Counted from the stretch's first letter, positions 17,319 to 26,819 are shown. The stretch is 64,000 bases of DNA from Gluconacetobacter aggeris (GCF_014174395.1 NZ_JABEQD010000002.1:1-64000), one strand, 5' to 3'. The notes: a model not told the origin generated them from the sequence alone. Made by a program: numbers and translations.

Positions 17319-18265
17319 CCCACCTTCTCCACCGCGCTGTCCCGCGCTTCCTCGGGCGCCTGCTGGGCGGCCTTCTCGTCCTTCTGGCAGCCGCCAGCCT
17401 GACCTTCGCCTCCCTGCACCTCACGCCGGGCGATCCGGTCACCGCCATTCTCGGCGGCGCATCCGCCAACCCGACGCCGGAGGCCATCGCCGCCGCCCGT
17501 CACGAATACGGGCTGGATCGGCCGATCATGGTGCAGTACGCCCTCTACATCGCCCGCATCGCGCGCGGTGACCTCGGCCAGTCCTTCTCCCAGCATATGC
17601 CCGTCATCGCGGTGCTGCGCGCCCAGGCCCCCCCGACACTGGCGCTGATGGCGTCATCCCTGGCCGTGGCGTGGCTGCTGGCGCTGCTCTCGGTGGTGCC
17701 CACCGCCCGGCGCGGCGTGGCGGCGGCCATCGCCTCGACGCTGGAGACGATCGGTGCCGGGCTGCCGCAATTCTGGCTCGGCATCCTGCTGCTGTGGGGG
17801 CTGGCCTTCGAATGGCGGCTGCTGCCGCCGGCCGGCAATCACGGCCTGCCGGCGCTGGTGCTGCCTACTCTATCCCTGGCCATCCCGCTGGCCGGCTTCA
17901 TCGCGCAGGTGATGCGCGAATCCTTCGATCTGGCGCTGGACCAGCCCTTCATCCTCACCGCCCGCGCACGCGGGCTGGGCGATGGCGCGGTCCGACTGCG
18001 CCACGCTTTGCGCCACGCGCTGCTGCCCTGCGTCAGCCTCTCGACCTGGGCCGTGGGGGCGCTGGTCGGCAACGCGGTCGCGATCGAGATCATCTTCTCG
18101 CGGCAGGGGCTGGGGCGCGAGCTGTTCCTGTCCGTCGCCACGCACGACATGCCGCTGGTCTCGGGCATCGTCCTGTTCATCGCGCTCACCTACATCCTGG
18201 CCGGCGTCGCCGCCGACACACTTTATGTCCTCATCGACCCCAGACTGAAGGGAACGCGCCCATGA
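17315..18265 (+). CDS. ABC transporter permease (DppB-like)
   Basis: 316 residues from the ATG at 17315, which overlaps the preceding stop (ATGA). Six hydrophobic segments and the DppB/OppB-type N-terminus (RFLGRLLGGLLVLLAAASLTF, then LHLTPGDPV) are present, with the cytoplasmic EAA loop (ILTARARGLGDGAVRLRHAL) that contacts the ATPase and the family ending IDPRLKG. It forms the membrane channel with the next gene's product. An earlier in-frame start at 17303 is less likely given the tight coupling pattern of this operon. Confidence 0.92.
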   Translation: MTHLLHRAVPRFLGRLLGGLLVLLAAASLTFASLHLTPGDPVTAILGGASANPTPEAIAAARHEYGLDRPIMVQYALYIARIARGDLGQSFSQHMPVIAVLRAQAPPTLALMASSLAVAWLLALLSVVPTARRGVAAAIASTLETIGAGLPQFWLGILLLWGLAFEWRLLPPAGNHGLPALVLPTLSLAIPLAGFIAQVMRESFDLALDQPFILTARARGLGDGAVRLRHALRHALLPCVSLSTWAVGALVGNAVAIEIIFSRQGLGRELFLSVATHDMPLVSGIVLFIALTYILAGVAADTLYVLIDPRLKGTRP

Positions 18266-19128
18266 CGAGCCTGTCCCTCGCCCCCTCCATGGCCCGCCTG
18301 CCATCCCGGCGCCGCCTGCCGCGCCCTGGCCAGCTTGGTCCGGTGGCCGCGATCCTGTTCCTGATGCTGCTGGCCATCGCCGCCCTGGCCCCGCACCTGC
18401 TCGCCCATGCCGACCCGCTGGCCATCGCCCCGCGCGACGCCTTCCAGGCCCCTTCAGCCGCCCATCCGTTCGGCACCGACCAGTCCGGCCGCGACATCCT
18501 GGCGCGGGTGGTCTATGGCGCCCGGCAGTCATTGGCGCTGGGCTGCGGCGCCATCACGCTGTCGCTGAGCATCGCCACCATTCTGGCCCTGATCGGCGGT
18601 CTGGGCGGCCGGCTTGCCGAACAGGGCGTGCGCTGGCTGATCGATATCCTGTTCGCCTTTCCCGTGCTGGTGCTGGCGCTGCTATGCACGGCCACGTTGG
18701 GCAGCGGCATCGGCCCGCTGATCGTCGCCATCGGGGTGGGCAGCGCGGCAGGCTATACACGCATGGTGTTCGGCCAGGTGCTGTCGGTGCGCGACGCGGG
18801 CTATGTCGAGGCCGCGCGGGCGCTGGGCCACGGTCCGGCGCGGATCGTCGTCCGCCATATCCTGCCCAATGCCTTCCGCCCGCTGGTCGTCACCGCAACC
18901 ATGGGGATCGGGCAGACCGTCGTGTGGTCGGCCGCGCTCTCCTTCCTCGGGCTGGGCGCGCCGCCGCCGGCGGCGGAATGGGGCACGATGCTGTCGATGG
19001 GCCGCGATTTCATCGCCGAAGCCTGGTGGATGACCTTCTTCCCAGGCCTAGCCATCGTGCTGACCATGCTCTCCACCACCGTCGCCGGCCGCGCCCTGCA
19101 ACGCGCTATCGAAGGACGCGGGCCATGA
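18262..19128 (+). CDS. ABC transporter permease (DppC-like)
   Basis: 288 residues from the ATG at 18262, again with a four-base ATGA overlap with the previous stop. The DppC/OppC signature AHPFGTDQSGRDILARVVYGAR follows the first membrane helix; the EAA loop is YVEAARALGHGPARIVVRHILPN-like, and LSFLGLGAPPPAAEWGTML is the conserved C-terminal motif. It is the second channel subunit of the importer. An open frame extends far upstream, but it overlaps the previous permease gene and is not the real start. Confidence 0.93.
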   Translation: MTSLSLAPSMARLPSRRRLPRPGQLGPVAAILFLMLLAIAALAPHLLAHADPLAIAPRDAFQAPSAAHPFGTDQSGRDILARVVYGARQSLALGCGAITLSLSIATILALIGGLGGRLAEQGVRWLIDILFAFPVLVLALLCTATLGSGIGPLIVAIGVGSAAGYTRMVFGQVLSVRDAGYVEAARALGHGPARIVVRHILPNAFRPLVVTATMGIGQTVVWSAALSFLGLGAPPPAAEWGTMLSMGRDFIAEAWWMTFFPGLAIVLTMLSTTVAGRALQRAIEGRGP

Positions 19129-20723
19129 CGCTGGAAGTCGAAAATCTCTCAGTCTCCTTCCCCACCCCCACCGGCGAGCATGTGGCGGTGCATGACCTGT
19201 CCTTCTCCCTGCGACCGGGGCGCGTGGTGGCACTGGTCGGGGAATCCGGCTCCGGCAAGAGCGTCACCGCCCGCAGCCTGATCGGCCTCGCGGGGCCGAC
19301 GGCCCGGGTATCGGCGCAGAGATTGTCGCTGGGCGGGCAGGATCTCCGCCGCCTGTCGCCGCGCGACTGGCGCGCATTGCGGGGCCGGGATATCGGCATG
19401 GTGTTGCAGGATGCCCTGGTGGCGCTGGACCCGCTGCGCCCTGTGGGGCGGGAAATCGCGGAATCCCTGTCCGCGCACAAATGGGGCGCACGGGCCGGAC
19501 GAAACCAGCGCGTGCAGGACCTGCTGGAACAGGTCGGCATCCCCGAACCGGCACTGCGCGCCCGCCAGCGCCCCGGCGAACTGTCCGGCGGCCTGCGCCA
19601 GCGTGCCCTGATCGCCAGCGCCATCGCGCTGACCCCGCCCTTGCTGATCGCGGACGAACCGACCACGGCGCTGGACCCGTCGGTGCAGGCGCAGATCCTG
19701 CGCCTGCTGGGCCGGCTACGCGAAGGCGGCACCGGCCTGCTGCTGATCAGCCATGATCTGGGCTTCGTCTCCCGCCTGGCCGACCATGTGGTCGTGCTGC
19801 ACAATGGCATGGTGGTGGAACAGGGCGAGACCGCGCGCGTCCTAGGTCGTCCCGTCCATGCCTATACAAGGACGCTTCTGGACGCCGACCCAGTGCGCCA
19901 CCCGCCCCGCATCGTCACACCGCAAGGCACGGATACGCCACCGCTGCTGACGGCCCACGACCTGTCGCTCAGCCGTCGTGGCCCGGACGGGGTGGCACGA
20001 CGCATTCTGTCCGATGTCGGATTCAGCCTTCACCCGGGCCGCACGCTGGGCCTGATCGGGGAATCGGGCTCGGGCAAGACCACCATCGCCCGCATTGTCA
20101 TGGGCCTGACCCAACCCGATACCGGGGGGGTGACGTTCATGGGTGAGCGGTGGGTCCGGGGCGGGCGCCATGGAGTGCCGGAAGGGGCGCGCCGCCCGCG
20201 CCGCCGCGCGATGGCCATGATCTATCAGGACCCGCTGGGCTCGTTCGACCCACGCTGGACAGTACGCGAGATCCTGGCGGACGCGCTGTCGGCAGGCGGC
20301 GACCCCTCCGGTGATCGCGACCACGCCATTGCCACCCTGCTGGACCGCGTCCGCCTGCCCCCCGCCATCGCCGCACGACGACCGGCCGGCCTGTCGGGCG
20401 GACAGCGCCAGCGGGTGGCGATCGCGCGTGCGGTGGCGGTACGCCCGGCGCTGATCGTCTGCGACGAACCGGTCTCGGCGCTGGACGTTTCCGTGCAGGC
20501 CCAGGTGCTGGACCTGCTGGAGGAATTGCAGCGCGAGCTGGGCATGGCCTATCTGTTCATCTCGCATGATCTGGGCGTCATCCGCCGGATGTGTGACGAT
20601 GTGCTGGTGATGCAGGCCGGCCGGATCGTCGAGGGCGGCCCGGCGGCGCAGATCCTGACGGCCCCTCGCCACGTCTTCACCCGCACCTTGCTGGACGCCG
20701 CGCAAGACCTGTCCGCCGCCTGA
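19125..20723 (+). CDS. ABC transporter dual ATP-binding protein (DppD-DppF fusion)
   Basis: 532 residues containing two complete ATPase domains in one chain. The first has VGESGSGKSVTARS (Walker A), LSGGLRQRALIASAI (signature) and LLIADEPTTALD (Walker B); the second has IGESGSGKTTIARI, LSGGQRQRVAIARAV and LIVCDEPVSALD. Each is followed by the switch His (LISHDLG, FISHDLG). In many peptide/nickel importers the two ATPases are separate; fusion is common in the GsiA-like group. The start at 19125 overlaps the previous stop (ATGA). Both sites look catalytically intact. Confidence 0.93.
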   Translation: MTLEVENLSVSFPTPTGEHVAVHDLSFSLRPGRVVALVGESGSGKSVTARSLIGLAGPTARVSAQRLSLGGQDLRRLSPRDWRALRGRDIGMVLQDALVALDPLRPVGREIAESLSAHKWGARAGRNQRVQDLLEQVGIPEPALRARQRPGELSGGLRQRALIASAIALTPPLLIADEPTTALDPSVQAQILRLLGRLREGGTGLLLISHDLGFVSRLADHVVVLHNGMVVEQGETARVLGRPVHAYTRTLLDADPVRHPPRIVTPQGTDTPPLLTAHDLSLSRRGPDGVARRILSDVGFSLHPGRTLGLIGESGSGKTTIARIVMGLTQPDTGGVTFMGERWVRGGRHGVPEGARRPRRRAMAMIYQDPLGSFDPRWTVREILADALSAGGDPSGDRDHAIATLLDRVRLPPAIAARRPAGLSGGQRQRVAIARAVAVRPALIVCDEPVSALDVSVQAQVLDLLEELQRELGMAYLFISHDLGVIRRMCDDVLVMQAGRIVEGGPAAQILTAPRHVFTRTLLDAAQDLSAA

Positions 20724-20754
20724 CCGGCGGCGCAACCGAGAAGGAACCTCCGGC

Positions 20755-21732
20755 ATGGATTATATCCGACTGGGCCACACCGGCCTGCAGGTCTCGCGCC
20801 TCTGCCTGGGCTGCATGACCTACGGCCTACCCGATCGCGGCAACCATTCCTGGACGCTGGACGAGGAGCGCAGCCGCCCCCTGATCCGTCAGGCGCTGGA
20901 AGCCGGGATCAATTTCCTCGACACCGCCAACAGCTATTCCGACGGCACGTCCGAGGAAATCGTCGGCCGTGCGATCCGCGATTTCTCGCGGCGCGAGGAT
21001 GTCGTGCTGGCAACCAAGGTCTTCTTCCCCACCTGCCCCGGACCGAACGGGTCGGGCCTGTCCCGCCGCGCCATCCTGGCCGAGATCGACAACAGCCTGC
21101 GCCGCCTGGGCACCGATTACGTCGATCTGTACCAGATCCATCGCTGGGACCCGCATACGCCGATCGAGGAAACGCTGGAGGCCCTGCACGACGTCGTGAA
21201 GGCGGGCAAGGCGCGCTATATCGGCGCCTCGTCGATGTTTGCCTGGCAGTTCGCCAAGGCGATCTATACCGCCCGCCTGCATGGCTGGACCGAATTCGTC
21301 AGCATGCAGAACCATCTGAACCTTTTGAACCGCGAGGAAGAGCGCGAGATGCTGCCCTTCTGCCGCGATCAGAAGATCGGCATCCTGCCCTGGAGCCCAT
21401 TGGCGCGGGGCCTGCTGGCACGCGACTGGCGCGAGCGTACCACACGGCAGGAAACCGACAATGTGCTGCATAATCTGTATAACCACACCCAGACCGCCGA
21501 CCGGATAGTGATCGACGTGGTCGGCCGCATCGCCCAGACGCGCGGTGTGCCGCGCGCCCAGGTGGCCCTTGCCTGGCTGCTGCAAAAGCCCGGCATCACC
21601 GCGCCCATCGTCGGCGCATCGAAACCCGACCATCTGGACGACGCGCTCGCGGCACTGGACCTGAGGCTGGACCATGCCGAAATCGCGGCGCTGGAAGAGC
21701 CCTACATCCCCCACCCCGTCGCCGGCTTCTGA
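20755..21732 (+). CDS. Aldo/keto reductase
   Basis: 325 residues of the NADPH-dependent aldo/keto reductase superfamily (YajO/PdxI-like groups). The catalytic tetrad is visible: Asp56 and Tyr61 (FLDTANSYSDG), Lys88 (LATKVF) and His129 (LYQIHRWD), with the C-terminal cofactor loop PIVGASKPDHL. AKRs reduce aldehydes and ketones. It follows the ATPase gene by 31 bases with an AGAAGGAA ribosome site and looks like the last gene of the ABC operon. It could reduce the aldehyde released by SsuD-type desulfonation; that link is inference. Confidence 0.9.
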   Translation: MDYIRLGHTGLQVSRLCLGCMTYGLPDRGNHSWTLDEERSRPLIRQALEAGINFLDTANSYSDGTSEEIVGRAIRDFSRREDVVLATKVFFPTCPGPNGSGLSRRAILAEIDNSLRRLGTDYVDLYQIHRWDPHTPIEETLEALHDVVKAGKARYIGASSMFAWQFAKAIYTARLHGWTEFVSMQNHLNLLNREEEREMLPFCRDQKIGILPWSPLARGLLARDWRERTTRQETDNVLHNLYNHTQTADRIVIDVVGRIAQTRGVPRAQVALAWLLQKPGITAPIVGASKPDHLDDALAALDLRLDHAEIAALEEPYIPHPVAGF

Positions 21733-21748
21733 AACCTGCCAGAACATC

Positions 21749-21771
21749 CGCGCCGGTGGCGATCCGGCGCG
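21749..21771. terminator. GC-rich hairpin between convergent genes
   Basis: Eight-base arms CGCGCCGG (21749-21756) and CCGGCGCG (21764-21771) around a 7-base loop, followed on the plus strand by CGCTTTCC. It lies in the 46-base gap between the aldo/keto reductase and the convergent TonB receptor gene, so it may terminate both. The T-run is short. Confidence 0.5.
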
Positions 21772-21778
21772 CGCTTTC

Positions 21779-24199
21779 CTAAAAGCCGGTCGTGGCCGTT
21801 ACCATCATCGCGAACGTGCTGGCGATCAGATAAGCCGGGGCGCCGGAGGAATCGATCATGTTGCCGCGCACACCCATGGTCGGGTTGGTGTTGTTCGACA
21901 GGCTCTGAATGCCCGACCGGTAATGCCAGCTTGCCAGATTATACATGTTCAACTGGATCTGCGGATGCTTCAGCCGCCACATATCCGGCAGGCGATAGCC
22001 CAGCGTCATGTCGATCTGGCCATGGGCCGGCAGGGACTCCTGATCCATGAAATCGGAATATTGGCGCCCGATCCAGCGATACATGAAATTGCCGAAGATA
22101 TGGCTGTCATCGTAGCTCAAGGCAGCGCTGGTCGTCCATTCAGGGGCCATCGGCGCCCGCTTGCCGGCGGTGGGCAGGTAATCGAGCGCGCCGTTATCCG
22201 CCGTCGCGGGCAGATTGTTATCGGTCCGGGCATAGAGATACTCGCCCGACATGTACGGGCTGAAATGATGCCATGGGCGCAGGCCGAATTCCACATCGGC
22301 GCCGCGCACGGTCTGGCCGCCGGCATTCATCGAAACACCGGCGAAGGAGCTACCATTGACGATGGTATTGGTGGTGATGTTGCGGTTGGTAAAATTGTAA
22401 TTGAACAGATTGATCGTCAGGTTGTACAGGCCGAAATGCCGGTAGCCGAGTTCCTCGGAAATTGCGAATTCCGGCTTCACCGACCCGCCGATACCCATCG
22501 TGTTTCCCGGCACGCCCGAGAAATAGGAATTGGTCGTCGGCATACGAAAACTCGTCGCCACGTCGAAAAAGACCTGATCATGGTCGTCGATCATGTAGCT
22601 GCCTGACAGGCGTGGCAGCGGCGTGGCGTAATTCGTACTCACATCATAGGGCACCGCATTGTCGTAATTGTTGGTACCCGCGCGATTCATCATGACATAT
22701 TTGAACCCGGCATTCAGCTTCAGGCGGTCGTTCAGCCATGAAGTGGAATCGCTGACATACAATCCGACGGATTGCGTGATCATGTGATAGTTCAGGAACA
22801 GATTATATTCATACCCGTTCGGAAATTTCAGTCCGTAGGAACCCCATGTGTTCGGCGGATCGCCGTTCGGCCCCAGCTGGCTGATATTGGTCACCTCGGC
22901 ATCATCGTAATAATCGTAGAACGCGCCTAGGCTGAGCGTCTGATGGCGGCCCACCTTGTAATCCAGATGGCCGGTGATGCCCGGATGATATTCCCGCATC
23001 AGGTAATACCCGTCACCATGGAAGGATTGCGTTCCCGAATCGTCATAAGCCAGACCCGGATAAGGCAGGACCAGATTCTCGTTCTGTCCCGTGGAAGGAT
23101 TGTAATTGTTGACCGGCATGTCCCACTGACCCATGCCGCTGCCGCCGCTGCCCCAGTACAGATAGGGCGTGATATGCAGCGACAGGTTACGCGTCAGCGT
23201 GAAATGCATGGGCGCCACCAGGATCAGGCTGCGCCAGTCGCCGACCTCGGTCTGCCAGTAGCTGCCGGCCTCGTTCGTCTCGAACGGATTCGCGGTGTAA
23301 TTGAAGCTGTTGCCCGATTGCCGCCATTGCTGCGCCGTCACCGGAGCATAGACCGGCTGATTGTTCTCATTATAGGCCTCGACGAAGGAAATTGAATTTC
23401 CCTGTCCCCACTCCTTCATGAATTTCGAATCGATATGCCGCCTCTGTCCCCGGCCAGGACCACGCCAGGTGCCATAGGTCGCGTTGGAATAGGAGATATA
23501 GCCACGTAAGCCTGTATTGAGGATATCGCCTGTATTCATGCGGATGAATCCACGATTCGTCTTGTGCGATCCATAGGAATAATCGACCAGCCCGCCGAAA
23601 TTGTGCGACGGATCGACCGTCCGGATATTCATCTGCCCGCCGGTGGCGCTGACCAACGGTGCGTTGATGTCCGATGTGCCCTGGGAGAGCTGCACTTCCT
23701 GATAGTTCTCGGTGTCGCCCCATTGCGAGGTATAGGGATCGTAGGCCGAAATGTCGGCGATCGGCGCGCCGTCGTACAGATAGCCGAGTTCCGACTGGTT
23801 CATGCCGCGCACATTGACCGATGTCTGGTCCGACAGGCCGAACGGGTCGGATGAGGCGATATTGGTACCCGGCGCGAACTGAATCATCTGCGCGGCCGAG
23901 GTGATGGGTGCCAGCTTGGCGATGAAGTCACGCCCGACGGTGGTGATGGCCTTGGCCTCGGTCTGCTCGCTCATCATTCCGCCGCCGGGCGCCCGGCCTG
24001 TCACGCCGTCGGCGCTCTCTACGGGATTGCTGCCGGTGACGGTAATGGTCTCCGTCTTCGGGCGGGGGGCTTCCACCACCGGGCGCTTCGCGGGCTGGTC
24101 CTGCCCGGCCACCGCCGTCTGGGCCCAAGCACGCGAGGTACCATTGGCGGAAAGCGCCGTACCGGCGATCAACAGAGAGAAAACAAACCTCGACGACAA
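21779..24199 (-). CDS. TonB-dependent receptor, TTG start
   Basis: 806 residues with signal peptide (MSSRFVFSLLIAGTALSANG, cleavage near AWAQ), TonB-box-like ETITVTG, a plug domain (FAPGTNIASSDPFGLSDQ, VNVRGMNQSELGYLYDG, NYQEVQLSQGTSDINAP) and a long Asn/Tyr-rich barrel ending in Phe (TATTGF). The start codon is TTG at 24199, preceded by AAGGGGA at about 6-7 bases; no ATG nearby keeps the signal peptide intact. The ligand is unknown. It could belong with the convergent sulfur operon or with nagA upstream on the same strand (amino-sugar or chitin-oligomer uptake); the 298-base gap to nagA argues against simple co-transcription. That gap (24200-24497) shows no clear gene or motif. Confidence 0.88.
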   Translation of the reverse strand: MSSRFVFSLLIAGTALSANGTSRAWAQTAVAGQDQPAKRPVVEAPRPKTETITVTGSNPVESADGVTGRAPGGGMMSEQTEAKAITTVGRDFIAKLAPITSAAQMIQFAPGTNIASSDPFGLSDQTSVNVRGMNQSELGYLYDGAPIADISAYDPYTSQWGDTENYQEVQLSQGTSDINAPLVSATGGQMNIRTVDPSHNFGGLVDYSYGSHKTNRGFIRMNTGDILNTGLRGYISYSNATYGTWRGPGRGQRRHIDSKFMKEWGQGNSISFVEAYNENNQPVYAPVTAQQWRQSGNSFNYTANPFETNEAGSYWQTEVGDWRSLILVAPMHFTLTRNLSLHITPYLYWGSGGSGMGQWDMPVNNYNPSTGQNENLVLPYPGLAYDDSGTQSFHGDGYYLMREYHPGITGHLDYKVGRHQTLSLGAFYDYYDDAEVTNISQLGPNGDPPNTWGSYGLKFPNGYEYNLFLNYHMITQSVGLYVSDSTSWLNDRLKLNAGFKYVMMNRAGTNNYDNAVPYDVSTNYATPLPRLSGSYMIDDHDQVFFDVATSFRMPTTNSYFSGVPGNTMGIGGSVKPEFAISEELGYRHFGLYNLTINLFNYNFTNRNITTNTIVNGSSFAGVSMNAGGQTVRGADVEFGLRPWHHFSPYMSGEYLYARTDNNLPATADNGALDYLPTAGKRAPMAPEWTTSAALSYDDSHIFGNFMYRWIGRQYSDFMDQESLPAHGQIDMTLGYRLPDMWRLKHPQIQLNMYNLASWHYRSGIQSLSNNTNPTMGVRGNMIDSSGAPAYLIASTFAMMVTATTGF

Positions 24200-24497
24200 T
24201 CCAATCCCCTTCCCAGCTTCCAGCAGGACGACACGATCCCCGCTTTATGACGAAATCCGACGCCCTTCGCGTCGCCACATCGCGACCCGACGGCGAATAA
24301 ACTTCTCTGTGTCCGCCTGGAAACACTCTCGGTCCGGCCGCCGCGCGCATTCGGGCAGGCACGCAGAGAGCGCTTGAAAAGCCGGTCTGCCTGGGGTTTC
24401 CGAACATCGAGGTGAATGCGGGCTCATGGGCCATGAATACCGAAGCACCTGGTAAGCCGCGTCGGGTCGCCGGCTGAGCGGCTTTGCAAGCACTCTT

Positions 24498-25607
24498 TCA
24501 GGTGCAGCGTTGGCCGGCTACCCAGACTTCCCTTACCGTGAAATCGCCATCCATGACGACGAAATCGGCCCGCAGGCCCGGCACCAGCGCCCCGCGATCG
24601 GTCAGGCCCAGATAACGCGCGGCATTGTGGCTGACCAGCTTTGCCGCATCGACCAGACTCGTGCCCGCCGCCAGCGCATTGCGCAGGGCGGCGTCCAGCG
24701 TCAACACGCTGCCGGCCAGCGTGCCGTCGGGCAGGCGGGCAATGCCTTCGCTGATCATCACTTCCTGCCCGCCCAACTGGCTGGGGCCATCGCCCAGCCC
24801 AGCGCCGCGCATGGCATCCGTCACGAACAGCAGGCGCTCGCCCATCAGCCGGTGCGCCAGGCGGAAGCTGGCGGGGTGAACATGATGCGTGTCGAAGATC
24901 AGTTCGGCATGGCCGGCGTCGCTGCACATCAGCGCGGTGGCCGGGCCTGGGCGGCGTCCCTCGATCCCGCCCATCGCGTTGAACAGGTGCGTGGCGCCCA
25001 CGGTGCCCCCGGCGGCGCAGATCCGGCAGATTGCCTGTTCGGTCTGTTCGAAGCCGGCGACGGTATGGCCGATGCTCACCCGCACGCCGGCGGCAGCGAA
25101 CGCGGCGATCGCGGTTTCGGCATGTTCCAGTTCCGGCGCCAGTGTCACCACCCGTACCACGCCGGTCGCCAAGGCCTGGGCGACATGATCCGGGTCCGGC
25201 GCGATGGCGAAGGGCGGCTGTGCGCCCAGCCGGTGCGGGCTGACGAACGGGCCCTCGAGATGCGCGCCATGGATCGCGGGGCCGCCCGGCAGCCCTGCGT
25301 GCCGCACCTCGGCCACCGCACGTAGCGCATCCATCACATCCGACCAAGGACGGGTGATGGTGGTGGGCAGGATGGTCGTGGTGCCGTGCGCCATGTGGAA
25401 GCGTGCCAGGCGGCCGATTGCCGCGACGCCCTCCATCGTATCGGCCCCGTCGCCGCCATGGACATGCGTGTCGATGAAGCCGGGCAGGATGTAGCGGGTG
25501 GCCTCATGCGCCACCGGTCCGGATTCGATGGCCCGGATCGCTCCGTCAAACGTCACGCGCCCCGGGGCCAGCCGGTCCGGCAATACGAGCGTCCCATCGA
25601 GGATCAT
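24498..25607 (-). CDS. nagA: N-acetylglucosamine-6-phosphate deacetylase
   Basis: 369 residues of the amidohydrolase superfamily. NagA hallmarks are the HxH metal motif in GFIDTHVHGGDGADTME, the metal Glu in HLEGPF, His in VSIGHTVAGFEQ and ATHLFNAMGG, and the catalytic Asp in FVTDAMRGAG. It removes acetate from GlcNAc-6-P to give glucosamine-6-P in the cytoplasm, feeding amino-sugar use or wall recycling. The start at 25607 (MILDGTLVLP) is chosen because AAAGGA lies 8 bases upstream and it matches the family N-terminus; an in-frame extension to 25697 looks spurious. No nagB is adjacent. Confidence 0.93.
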   Translation of the reverse strand: MILDGTLVLPDRLAPGRVTFDGAIRAIESGPVAHEATRYILPGFIDTHVHGGDGADTMEGVAAIGRLARFHMAHGTTTILPTTITRPWSDVMDALRAVAEVRHAGLPGGPAIHGAHLEGPFVSPHRLGAQPPFAIAPDPDHVAQALATGVVRVVTLAPELEHAETAIAAFAAAGVRVSIGHTVAGFEQTEQAICRICAAGGTVGATHLFNAMGGIEGRRPGPATALMCSDAGHAELIFDTHHVHPASFRLAHRLMGERLLFVTDAMRGAGLGDGPSQLGGQEVMISEGIARLPDGTLAGSVLTLDAALRNALAAGTSLVDAAKLVSHNAARYLGLTDRGALVPGLRADFVVMDGDFTVREVWVAGQRCT

Positions 25608-25778
25608 TGGCCATTCCTTTTCCGGCAGATCACGTGTGCCACCGCCGGGCATCCGGCAACCCTGTCCGGCGTTAGCAACCGTATGGACCGGCTGCAAGCC
25701 ATCACGGGGCGCGATCGGCTGGATCCGCTACGCTCGCCCCCCCCGCATGTTCTCTCCCACGCACAGAGTATTGCTGCG

Positions 25779-26819
25779 ATGTCCGATATTTCACGCTCCA
25801 CTGAGGCTCTGGTGATCCACGACAGGGAGGATCTGCGGCTCGACACGGTGTCGGTGACCGAACCCGGACGCGGCGAGGTGACGGTGCGGGTCGCATGGGG
25901 CGGGATCTGCGGCTCCGACATGCATTATCTCAAACATGGCGGGGTGGGCGCGTCGGTTCTGCGCGAGCCGATGATCCTCGACCATGAACTCTCGGGCTTT
26001 GTCGAACGGCCCGGCCCCGGCGTCAACGAACTGGCGCCGGGCACCCCGGTCGCGATTCATCCAGCTCTCCCCTGTGGGAACTGCCCCGAATGCCGGCGGG
26101 AGTTGCGCCATCTGTGCCGCGAGACGCGCTTTCTGGGCAATGCCGCCTTCCTGCCGCACACAAATGGCGGCTTCCGGCGCCTGATGACCGTCACCGCCAG
26201 CCAGGTCTACGCGCTACCGCAGGGTCTGGACGTGCGCAGTGCCTGCCTGGCAGAGCCGCTATCGGTGGCGCTGCATGCCATTGCCCGCGCCGGAGACGTG
26301 CGTGGCAGGACCATCTTGGTTCAGGGCGCCGGTCCCATCGGGGCGCTGATCGTGGCCGGCCTGGCGATCGCGGGAGCCGGGGCGGTCGTCGCTACCGATC
26401 TTCAGGATTTTCCGCTCTCGATTGCCCGCCGGATGGGCGCCACATCCGTCATCAACACCGCATCAGCTCCTTAATCTTGCGGAGCATGACATCGTGTTCG
26501 AAGCCTCGGGCGCCGCCAGCGCATTGCCGACGGCCATCGCCTGCACCGCCAAGGGGGCATTCTGGTCCAAGTGGGCATGTTCCCGCCCGGCAATGTCGGT
26601 ATCCCCCTGGGCCAGATCACCGCGCGCGAACTGGATTATCGCGGTTCATTCCGGTTCGATACCGAATTTGGCACGGCCCTCGACCTGCTGGCCGCCCATC
26701 CCTGGATCGCAGACGGGCTGGTGACCCACAGTTTCGGGCTGACGGCGTTCGACGAGGCATTCGCAACATCCCTGAACCGGCATCAATCCTCGAAAGTACT
26801 GTTTGACATGAACGGATAG
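25779..26819 (+). pseudogene. L-idonate 5-dehydrogenase-like zinc alcohol dehydrogenase, two frameshifts
   Basis: Frame 1 encodes the N-terminal two thirds of an IdnD-like medium-chain dehydrogenase: catalytic zinc ligands in GGICGSDMHY and LDHELSG, structural-zinc cysteines in PCGNCPECRRELRHLC, and the Rossmann motif VQGAGPIGAL. It stops at a TAA at about 26472-26474. Homology continues in the +1 frame (HQLLNLAEHDIVFEASGAA) and then returns to the first frame near a run of five G at about 26555 (VGMFPPGNVGIPLGQIT) to 26819. Total length (1041 bp, divisible by 3) is that of an intact gene, so one extra and one missing base compensate. Either a pseudogene or two base-calling errors; no ribosome site is obvious upstream of the start. 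Confidence 0.8.

Noticed and set aside
17671-18261. Upstream extension of the DppC-like permease frame
   Set aside because: It overlaps most of the DppB-like gene; the ATG at 18262 with ATGA coupling matches the family N-terminus.
26472-26474. Stop-codon read-through or recoding in the idnD-like gene
   Set aside because: The stop is TAA, not a selenocysteine TGA, and the homology changes frame rather than continuing past the stop.
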